From Branchiostoma floridae (lineage: Eukaryota; Chordata; Leptocardii; Amphioxiformes; Branchiostomatidae): DNA of 64,000 bases. Positions within the stretch are counted from its first letter, which is position 1. The number at the start of each line of letters is the position of its first letter. A program made the position numbers and the translations under genes. The stretch is from positions 22,163,602 through 22,227,601 of the forward strand of contig NC_049979.1 of NCBI RefSeq assembly GCF_000003815.2, in the 5' to 3' direction. Under the pieces are notes generated by a model, which saw nothing but the letters and a program-made list of their open reading frames with translations, was not told where the DNA came from and did no database searches. Positions 41,801 to 53,800 of this stretch are shown here, piece by piece.

Positions 41801-44800
41801 AATACTACACAGAAAGTCATCAAAGTGTTCTTACTTAATCTATATTGACAGTTTGGGCAGCACAGTGGATGAGGTGCTTTCCTGTCATGATTATCAAAGT
41901 TAATATGTAGTGATAAGGTCATAAAAATCCCTAAAATAGTTAACTACTACCTCCACAAAATAGTCTCTGATATTATGAAGAAAGGCATTAAAAGTAGGCC
42001 AAAAGGGGCTTAAAAGTTACTTAATATTGATATGTAAATCCTGAAATGTTTGTTGTGGTTTTATTTTCGCATTTTTTGTTGTGACCACTCTACTGTGAAT
42101 CGGTGACACTACACTGTGAAAACCTCTCCTTCTACCACAAATTTAAGTCCCTGCAAAAATAGAATGAAAAATCCTTTGGTCCAGTCTGGTCTAGTTTGTC
42201 TGGTTTGGTCCATCCTATTTGGCCCATCTGGTCTGATCCTTTGTTAGGTTAATCAGGACATTTTTGGGCACATTTTTTTCCTGTCAGCAACATCATCATC
42301 GGTTGACGTGCTTACACGTGACGGAGTTATACCACCCCTTATGCCATGGGTGACATACCCTTTTGCTGCTGATCACAAGACGGGGATGCGCCAGGTCTAC
42401 TATCCAGGTGAATGGTGCAAATCACCGTATGGCTGATACATGCGAGAAGGAGGTTCACCAGGTCTCAGTCCAGGTGATTTGAAGTGAATCATCAACTCCA
42501 GACAGAAGGGATTTGCACCATTGCACACTGGGACATGCCCCTACTCTGTTTGACCATCTGACCACAATATGTACATGTACAAGGCCTTACCTGAATGGTT
42601 GACGACTTGCCCCAGCCAATTCAGCACTTTTTGTGCGAATGCCTGATGTGCACACACAGACGTGTGCATCACCTCCACCTTCAGGGGCTTGGAGCGCACT
42701 GATGATGTGCTCTTCTGGAGACCAATAAAACAGTTACAAAGTTATGATTATTCTATATTGTGGATTTTATTGCGCTCAACTTGTTGAAGTGCAATCGTAA
42801 CAACTAATGGGATATCATGTAAGGGCCACAAACAACCTTTCCACTTATATATAACACAAGGCAAGCAAGGCAGTAATAACACAGACATGATTGATCAAAT
42901 GTGTGGTTGTGTTGTATTTTACAGTGCCATCACAAAGGTAAGAAATTTTTTTAATTATTCAAATAAGAAAAAAGACACTATGCTGGAAGGACACAGGTCT
43001 ACTTGCAAAGTCACCATAAATGGCACGACAGCCTTTCCATACACTTGATCTCTACATGCAGCAGAGAAGAGATCTTCAGTAGATACATGTGATGAACATT
43101 CCCAATGGACTTTTGATTAAATCTCCATATTTTTGAGACAAGCTTTGCACAAAAAAAGCAGCCCAGATTAGTTACCATCGATCTGACAGATAGTGACTGA
43201 CAGTCCCTAATATAATTCATAGCCAACCAATCACAAAGTTCCAATAACTCATGCTGATTGTGGGGATACTGCATGTACATGTTGTAATTACAAGGTCAGG
43301 CTTAACCATGGAAAATTGCCCTCCGAAGTCTGTGAAATTAATTTTGACACAGAGGAAGTTCAAGCTTTGCTGGATAACCACACGTTACTGATACTGATAG
43401 TACAGAAATGTCCCATCATGTTATGGAAATCCAGTTACATGTAGTATGTTTATTCATGGACAAGACAAGATTTGGGGTTTCACAGGTTCTGGACTTGTAG
43501 ACCTCAAAGACAGTATGTACATGGTAAAGAACTTGGTATAAAGGCCTTTTAGAATGTTATTACAGTCAAAACTGCTCAAAGATGACCACCCAGGGACCAA
43601 TAAAATCTGCTCTATGTGTGCAAGATGTCACTATGACAGTTTTCTTATGTCAATGAGACAGTTTATCGAGGGGACCACTAGGAAGTGGTCACGTTTGCCA
43701 GGTGATCCTAATGTGGAAATGATAGCTTGTACAGGTTTGAGAAAATATGTATGGGGTTTCCTTTACAAATGAAGAAGTTAGGTATACAACTTAGTGATTG
43801 TCTTTGCAGTTCTTTAACATGGCAGTAAAGGCATAAGACAAGGCAAAGTTCTTTTTTTTTGTGTCATCTTAAGGTGAAGTATAATTTTTTTCCAAGTAGC
43901 AAATAGTGCAACATGGCTTTGCTATGTCTCATGTTTTTAAAATGTAGTTTAGCACATCAGGTCACCCCTATTCTTCTTGAAGTGTGTTGGGCTCTTTTAC
44001 ATGCAGGGGTTTGATGCTTTTAAGCTAGTATTCCTGAAACTCCCTCATACGCTGGGCTGCTGGCTGTACGTCACCATCCAAAATGACTAATGTCCAAGCT
44101 GGGGCCAACCCTGGGATCGAACCATCGCCCACGGATCCTTGGAATTTCAATTCATATTGCAAAGCAGTTGGAGTTCTTACCCCTTACACCACCAGGATAA
44201 AAAGAAATTTCAACAAACAATTTAAAAAAAAAACCCTTGCAGTCAGTCTTTAAAGAAAGATGCTTTTAACAAAGTACCAATGTCTACCTGAATGACAGTG
44301 CGGGCCTCGTCACAGCTTTTTCGGTTGCCATATCTGACGGAGCTTCTCCCCTGTAAAGAAATATCATCCATGAGTCGTTCATGATTTTTAGGGTAAACCC
44401 AGTTTAGCCAGCATTTACATGATGTTTTGTGTTCAAGATTAAACTAAAACAAAAAATCAAATACAATGTCTTTTGTAAAGAATATACACCCATAAGCCAT
44501 TTGAATTACACATGCACAGCAAAATACATTGTAGGTAATCTGTCAAAGTTGAAGACCCTTGTGACATAAAACAAAACTTATCTAGACATGCATTAATCAT
44601 GATCTAAACAAGAACTGGCCTACACCTTAACCATAATGCATATCGATGTGCATGGTTAATCAGTCATCAGACTTACATGATTGTGTATTTCTAAATGCTG
44701 GAAGAATGTTTTATGTTTTTCCCCCTACCTCTCTGTCCACCACAGTGGCAAACTCGACTGCTTCCTTCGACTCGCAATTTATGGCTTTTGTCAAGGCATT

Positions 44801-47800
44801 GATGACCTGTGGGGGGAGGAGGGGGGTATATCATTGCAAAAATATGTTTCTAATCTACAACTTAGCTACAGAATTGCTTCTATTGTGAACACTGTAAAAA
44901 CCTCCTTTTCCCTTCTACCATGAAACAAAGCCTTCATGGAATTAACAGTTACTGAATGTACCGCTACTGTAGCTTGCACTTTTCCTCCAACAAGATGAAT
45001 TTTCAAATGACAAAAGCTTATTAATAACTTTACTGACTCCTACCTGAAATAAAGTTGAACTGTAATCTCCAACAGAAGAATTTTGTGTGTCCAACTCCAA
45101 CTCTAGTCTTAGTCCAGGAATGAGAAGTGGAACATTTTGAATCCAATTTTTTGTGTGTTGGAAATGACAGTTCACCTTGCTTCCGAATGATTTCTACTAA
45201 CACAGATGAACTTTCAGGCTGACTTCCTACCTGTTCATAAGTGTGGATCTCATCATTGAACAGCATTGTCACGTATGTATTCTGGGAAACACTGCATGGG
45301 GAGAAAAACAGTTTTTAAAAGATACAGAAATGATAAAAATACCTCCTCGCCAAGATTTGACTGTAGTCAAATCTTAAGTGATAATGATATCATACCAGTC
45401 TAGCTGCTCAATGGACAAATGAGGTACTCGTTCACTTTTACATTATTAACAACTTCAATCTACCATGGAAATTCCCCTGGCTTTTTTTAACAAGTACAAT
45501 GAACAATGGACTAAGGCATAAAGTTCTGTCCTATGGCCTGTAACCCTTTCCAGTAGCATGCAAGTGAGTATGCTAATACTAAAAGTTAGTAGAAGGTCAG
45601 ATAATGTTCCCTTTGAATATACAACACTGCAAGACAATTTGACAAATCTTTGACAGTCTGCAACTTTTCTTGCATAGATCAATACTTTTTGCCTACTTGA
45701 ATCCATTTAAGTGACTCATCCTTGAAGAGTTGATGTCAGTATTAAAAACAACTCAAAACTAATTTAGGATTTTAAAGAAATGAGTCCGACCATAACTACC
45801 ACCTACCAACCAAGGCCGTCATCAGTGATAGTAGTTTTCCGGGAACTGAAATGTCCCATTTGGAGAGTCCAATAATACCATGAATTAGATACTAAGAGGG
45901 TGTCAGCTATTAGAGCAATTTGTGCACTTAAGTAAATGAGGACAACATTACAGGCTCACAAGTATTAAACCAGGAGTTAACTTCATCCTTCAGTCCTCTT
46001 GGTGCAAACACAAAATAGACACTTCTTTGATTTGTGGGATTTTTGAAATCTGTTAATCAATATTATCTTTATAGCTTCATCTTGTTCTTCCTCTCATCAT
46101 TCTCAATAAAGGTCTGGCATGATGTTAGTCCATGTACACTTGTAGCTTGTAAACAAGGCTGTGCTGCTGCTTATGTCTATAGCCAAACTCAAAGGGCCCC
46201 CTACTCTTCATAACAAGTATGTTGTTGTTGTGTGTTGGGCTCTCTAAGTCTAACATGCAGAAGTTTGATGCCTGAGGCTCCATACACAAAGGTTGATGGC
46301 TATACATCACCATCCGAAATGACAAATCCCTTACAATATCAAATTCCTTACAATGCATTAGGTGAAGTTAGTTACATGCTAGGTTAAGTGCTCCAGTGAA
46401 TCTATTCCTAAACATGTCTTCCAAGCCCTGAGTAGCCATCTTATAGAGATAACCTTCAGTGTCCAATATAAAAGTTCTCAACACCCTGTCCTCCATATCA
46501 GATGTCATATCACTTGTCTCATAAAGGCATCACTCATCATCTACAAGTCAGTGAGAAGGAACGGGCATGTCCCTGACACAGAAGTCCTTAATACAGTACC
46601 ATATCCCTGACCTCACCACAGCTGATATATCTTCCCACATTGTGTCCCTCCTACGCACACATCCCACAGTGCCTATAGAGATTTAATATGGCCGTGATGA
46701 CGGGGTTACTCCAGGCCATTGTGCTGCGGCACAAACTAATGGAGGAATACACACACATCGTACAAAGCTGTGCTAATGAACGGGTCGATCTTTAAAGGGG
46801 ATGGAGGCAGCGTATGGAAAGCCCTGCCCTGGATCAGTAGTAATTTTATCCATACTTAATTAATGATAAGGTGCTGCTCGGCCAAGCCTTGTCCTGTATC
46901 TGTGATAAGGTGGGGAAACCTTGGGAGATACTGCTGTGTTGGTGGGGCAACTATCTCTTAATGTGCTTAGTCTATCAACAGATCTGCAGACAACGTTATT
47001 GGAAATATCCTGTCTACAAAGACAAGATCTATGAAACAGGACACACTGATGAAGGAAATACTAGTCTTTGTATCAACTTTTTGTTGTAACAAAGACATAT
47101 TTTATCCCTAACCATGCAATTTTTAACATGGCTTGAAGTACTGGATACACAGGAAATACTGAATTTGAGCCCTGCTCTAGACTGTACAGACCTAGGTTCC
47201 AGGTCCTGGGGTAGTCCGCCCATCTGCTCCCACAGCAGCATGTCCACAGCATACTGCAGGGCAATCTTCAGTACCTCCCAGGCACGGGCAGCAACGTCTG
47301 GGGGAAGCTTTTCTATCGGGTTCTAAAAAACATGATATACATATATATATTTATGACAATAATTAGGTTTATTGCATAATCATGCCCAATTGATGCATTG
47401 AGATACATGAACAAAAGAATAATTAATAAAACTACATGTATGCTATGCTTTATCAATATCTATACTAAACATGCTTCTTCTTTTTTCTTACAATGCAGTA
47501 CAGTATGTGATTTGTTGGATTTCTGAGACACAGAATGGCTGAAAATTGAATGTCTTGTACAAGGCATTCAACATAAAGGTCAGATCTGTATTTCGTGTAA
47601 GCAGCTTTCTCTCTTCAGTTTCCTGGTCCTGTGTTACCAAAAATGACTGTCAGTATTCTCATCATGGGATTCGGGTGCCCTCGGGATTCGGGTGCCCTCC
47701 AAGCTGCTTTATCAGCCTTCAACAGCCAACTGACAAGAAAGTTAACTCAACATGGTACCTGATGGCTAAATCACACTTCTCGCAATCCTACCACTGATCA

Positions 47801-50800
47801 GCCTGACCGTAAGAGATTGTTTAACACACTACCTGGTTGCCATTTACCTGACTCTGTTGTCCAAGTCCCTGTTTGTGGATGTCACACCAGGGATCCTGCT
47901 TCCATGCCTCCACATCACCACAGTCACAGTACCCACCACCTCCAGACGTACTCATCTGTGGGAACATACAAATGTAGGACATTACATCAGCAACATCATA
48001 CGTCCTTTGTACTGTATGTTAATCATAACAAACTGGCACAGTTTCACCCCAGTTTTGTACAGTATGTATGAGCTATGTAAGACCAGACTAGATTTTATCC
48101 TAAATGTTAAGTATCTTTCCCAAGTCCCAAGTGTACAACATTGGAGCCTTCTAGAGATTTGTACTGAGAACTTTTAGATTTTAAGTCATAAACCATAACC
48201 ACAAGACCACCATCTTGTGTGTGTATCATTTTCTCCCTCACTTCCTGACACTCTAATGTATTATAATATCTACCAACCCTCAAGCACACAAACATTCAGA
48301 CACATGAAAAACAAAACCTCCATACACGTAGTACATGTACACAGGCAAGAAGCAGTGTGCATGATTGTGCCAGGCAAGAAACAACTAGAAGTCTACCTTG
48401 ATTAAGTTACCCCTCAGAGAACCGCACTTCTACCATCAATGATGCTCACTGCCACACTTTTGATCTATACTGATTTATTGAGAGACTGTCCCAGATGCTA
48501 CTTAATTGGACACACTTTTCCCATTGATATCACCTCTTGTGTGCCATTTAACAGCATGAACCAAATAGTGCTGATCCTCTATCTATACCCGCTCAAGGCT
48601 AAACATATCAATGTATCTGTCCACCCGGGGACTACCAGTTAAGTGCAGCGGATCAGAAGTTAAACAAGTAATCTGTTCTGGCAGTACAAAGCTCTGGTCA
48701 GCCATATTTCCTGCGCAGAGCTTTGCTGAGGGAGTTCTGAGCCTGATGAGTGGCTGTATGCAGGCTGGATGGCCACTGTCTCCAGAGGCAAGCTTTTTGC
48801 TATACAAGCTCCTCTTTCACTCCTACACTGTAGGTCCTCCTCGGGTCAATTTTCAACTCTATCCCCATTCCCTTGATGGCCGTATGGTGGTAATACTTCA
48901 GCAAACAAACTGTTTCACAAATTCAAAGGAATTGCCTATCTTTTATCTGTGACGCTGCAACAAATTCCAATAAATGCAAGATTCATCAGAGCTCCTAGTC
49001 AGAATACTGGCTTCATATGCACTTTTGTGCACCCAAAATTGCAGCTGTGTACCTCATTTTTGACTGAGGGCTCACTGGTGCACTTAGAATATTAGATAGT
49101 TAGATATATAATGTCAAATATCTAAGTATAGAGTTACGTAGCTCAAGGTACAGTTGTGTGCATATACATGTACTAGCGTGGAACATATTTTTGACACAAA
49201 TACAAGTGTCAGGAAAAAACTTTTGCGATACCAATTGCGTAAATTTTTAAGTTAGCCATACAACTGGGGGTCAGTGCCACATATTAAAGCTTGTAACTGG
49301 GTTGGCAGATTTTTTTCTGACATTCTTCTTAATTTCAAGTTATGCAAACTGTTTCTGATCACCTAAATTTTTAGGTTTGGCATACCAGTCCATGAGTCCA
49401 CCTATTCCTAAAAGGTGAATTTACAGCCCTGCACATGACGTAACAAAATATAGATATATTTAAAGACCTATAACACAATGCATGTAATGTATTAAAGATA
49501 ATTACTGTTGGCTTACAAATGTATGTAATAAGGTACACATATCGTTGATACATTGCTTCAGCCCTAATGGTGTCAGTACAAGGACTGAACAAGATTGGAC
49601 AAGATAAAGAAGATACACGTTCCCATCTGTACTGACTTCTTAGACTGTCATCTAACAACCAGCATTAAGACACCAAAGGGATTAACCAGTGTCTTCAACT
49701 CATCTCTTCTGATTTAAGAAACTGCATAAGATGCCATTCTCACGGCTTATAGATAAATAGGTGGGTGACATTTTATACAAGTATCTTTGACATGTTTGCT
49801 TGGATGTCAAAACTAGTGATGATATGACGAATATCGAGAGTTACCAAAGGCTGGCTGTTCATTTTTGGGAATACTTACATGTAGGCGCACTAGTGCACCC
49901 ATAAGTCAAACTTTTGCTACACAGAAAATATATTGGGAGTGCAACAAAATATAGCAGTAGAGTGTCAGCAAAACCTAATGAACCTTCTTCAAACCTAAAC
50001 CTGGACTAAATTGTTTGTGAAAACTTGTGGNNNNNNNNNNNNNNNNNNNNNNNNNNNNNNNNNNNNNNNNNNNNNNNNNNNNNNNNNNNNNNNNNNNNNN
50101 NNNNNNNNNNNNNNNNNNNNNNNNNNNNNNACAGCCTTGTCACAAACTTTTAGAGTAGGAGGCTAATATATGAAGGTAGCAGGCAAGGCACGTAGCGGCT
50201 TGCAGCGAGCCACGAAGTAGCGAGTGGGGGGGAGGTACGGGAGGGGGGTGTCCCCCGTCCCGTAGGGGGGGTTTGGGGGGCCTCCCCCTGGGAAAATTTT
50301 TTAATTTAGACCCCTAAATATGGTTTGGGGGTGTATTTTGGGTAACTTTTATTGTTATGTTTAAACTTTGAATTGACAAAAAAATCCTGAATTTCAAAAA
50401 AAAAATTGGCATAGGTTCCCCGCTATGACCCCTAACCGGGGGCCTGGCTATCAGAAAACTGCCAGAGGTTTATCAAAACAAATTGCTGGGGGGTTTTGTA
50501 ACGGGCAGCACTGGACTTAAACTTTTATTTTTTTAAATTCTACCCCAAAGTAGCCGGCTGGAAAAATGTAAGTAGGCGGCTAAAATCGCCGCCTGCCGCC
50601 TTGTTTTGACAAGGCTGCATCATGTAAATTCCTCAGTGCCAACATAGTCTTTGACATTTGCAAGAAAATTTTTGTTTTTTTTGTGATCCACCCATGATAT
50701 TAGTCATGAGGCATATTGCATAAAATTCTATCATAACAAATTAATTTTAAAGGAATCTTCACATGTACACGCTTCAACACATATTGCTTACCATGAAAAA

Positions 50801-53800
50801 AACAACAACAGACATATGACTATGAGTAAGGGAGGTTTGGCACCAAGTAGTGATGTGTGCAAGCCATGAAGATACACATACAATAAGAATGGAACATCAC
50901 TGTGAAGAAGGGCAATAGCAATAAAGTACAAAGCAATTCACCAATATGTGATCCACCAAAATAAAGTTTTCTAATGGACCACAAAAAGTGGTCATATTGA
51001 CCAGGTCAGGGTGGCTACTTGTACAGGTTTAACTGAGTTTGACACCACAGTTACATCCCTACCTGCAGGAGTATGTTGGCTCTCCCACTTTGAAGACCTT
51101 CCCACATAGCTGGGGAGGGTTGTTGAGGGACTGAAGCTGCTGAAACACTGCGGCTGGGTTCCCTCCACACAGGAACCACTCCAGCGGCTCAAACAGTACA
51201 TCCCTGCAGGGGAGAGGGGGAATTCACTGAAGAGACTTTATGGCAAGGTGGTTAAGGTGCTTGACTTAGAATCAAAAGGATATAGGTTTGAATCCCTAGC
51301 GGGTCCCAAATGTTGTGCAGAAATACGAAAAAACCTCCTCGTAAAATAGAAGGCTCTTTCATTAACCCTGAAATGTCTGTCAGTTTTCCCACAATTTTGA
51401 TAAATCACTTTTTCTGCCAACTCTGAACTCTACTTCCTATCAGTCTGGATGAGACTATTTTATACCCCATTTCATGTCACTCTGTGGTGAGATGTGCCTA
51501 GCATATTGAAATAACTGCTGAAACACAAACAGAAACACACAGTAAAAATACCTCTGTACACAATAACTCTGTAAACGGAGGTGAAAAAAGCGACTACCTT
51601 GAAAGTTTTTCCTCTGCCTGGACAGCATCAGGTGTCCTCTGTGTGCTGATGGCCACCTCTGCTGAAGTGAAGAATATTTTGGGCACCTGCTGTGCCCAGT
51701 ACTGGTACAGGGCATTCTTCAGCTGCCCTCGCTCATACGCCCCCTGCAGCTGCTGCTTGGAGGAATGAAAAAGGATCATTACTTGCAGTGCAACCTTTGA
51801 CAGGATGTAATTTGTTTGTTATATTTGATCAGGTGGGAGCCTCTTTCATAAAATTGATATGTACCCCTAGCTGTATTACTAAAAATCTTGAAAAGTTTGC
51901 GGTAGATTTATTTTCACCATGACGTCCCCACCACAAATCCCAACAATTGAAGGGACACAGCGAGTTTGTGTTTCCAATGCCAGTTGTACGGAATTGTTTC
52001 AACTGCAAACTTCGAACACTGCAAAAATTGCCTTTCTCCTAAATTGTGTTCCCACAAAAATAAATGAATTTACAGCAACAGTGCCAAGAGCAACCCCAAA
52101 AATCAAACCACTGAAAGTTTTTAAAGATCTACAGTAGTTCATATTTCCCTCCGTACATGTAGTTTCATAGTTCATGTTGGTCAATTCTTTACTTTTTTTG
52201 CTAGAAATTATACATCATTTATTACTAACTCTAGTCAGTATCTGTAACATAACCAGGATTTTATTTTAGTGCAATGGTAATGGCATGGTAGTGAAGCGAC
52301 CAATCAGGAGGTTGGTGTGGAAGGGGGGTCTTGGCCCTTCCACGGTGAGATTTGAAAAGGCACTCTCGGTACTATCACATGTAATTTGAGGGATTTGGGG
52401 GTCAGTTTTGAGTGGCATGTCATCATTTTTCATTGTTCAGACATTGGTTAGACATCGTTCAACAAGTAAATGATAGCAAGGTACGCCAGTTAAAAATAAG
52501 CGCGGCGGTCCTCATTTTAGCATGGTGGTTACAAATCATAGACAGAGTAGTGGCCCGATACGCTAAAATGCACTAGCTAGAACTCTAATAACTCGTCTTA
52601 TCATATACTAGTAGTACATGTATTGCCTAGGAGTAGCATGACCAGTTGTAGTAATGTGGTAACCAGAGCCAATTGTTTGAACAGGCCCACATTTCTTATC
52701 TATTTATATTAAACTCATCAATTATCACTTGAGGGCAAGTTGAGGCCATCAATTACGTTACAACACAATTATGTAAGATTTGATATCTGGCTGGAACTAG
52801 TGGTGTCATAACATACAAGAGCGGACAAGGATGTTATGAGCACAAACACAAAATAGATTAAAATTTTGGAATAACAAAAAAATCATTGCTACTGAAAACC
52901 CTGGAAAAAATTCACTTTCAGCAGTTTTTTACTTTAGTCAATACACTATACAGTGACATCTCCACATCTATCCATGGGACAATCCCACCCACGGAAAAAA
53001 ATCGCACTAGTCCAATCAGGCCAGTACAGTAGGACATGCTCTTCAATCGTAACTTTTACTGCCATGGGCAATCAGGCCATTGGACTCATCACATATGGAT
53101 ACAAGTTACGTTTTGTAGAAATCTCATTGTTTTAACTGAATCCAAAACCGCTGTAAAATGATTAGAAATGTATCCAAAATAGCTTTTCAGTAATAAAAGG
53201 ATGTTTACTTTTACGTTGATATTGACTTGATATTTTTTATATTTGGTGCAAAATAGGCTAAATATAACCTCGATACTGTCGAAGGCATGCTGGTGTCACT
53301 GTTGGGTCACTGTTGGGTCACTGTTGGGGCATCTTGCCACTTGCGTTATTTTCTAACTTAACAAAAAAAACCTCATGCTTGCAACCGTCACCTAGATAGG
53401 TTCGCTTGCGTCACCTCTAGGTTCCGTGGGGGTACGTCTGCATTATCAAACCCCGCAGCGACACAAGCACAGTGTGAGATACCACCTTAATACATCACAA
53501 TCTCTCCTTCAAACATGTGACTACTAGTATCATCAAATTGTCTTACGATAACTGCTGTCCTATAATATCTGTGCTATGCATTTGCCATCAATACTGCAAT
53601 AAAGCTCAACAAAATTAACGACAAACAAGAGCATGCTGTCTTTTCAAAGATAATGGTGAATGGACATTAATATATAAAAACATATGCAAGTGCTATTTAC
53701 TATTAATAATTTGCCTTTATCATCTGGCTCTAATTAGCTTGTTCACACATCCAACTGTGCTGCGCAGGTCAAAGGTGAAGGCCCCTGTAAACTGTTTTGT

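Noticed and set aside
47664-47700. Short tandem duplication (GGGATTCGGGTGCCCTC twice), and a triple GGTCACTGTTG at about 53295-53330
   Set aside because: Real but tiny local duplications with no sign of function.
51238-51312. A functional tRNA gene
   Set aside because: A and B boxes are present but the acceptor and anticodon stems do not pair well; SINE heads of the same kind occur elsewhere.
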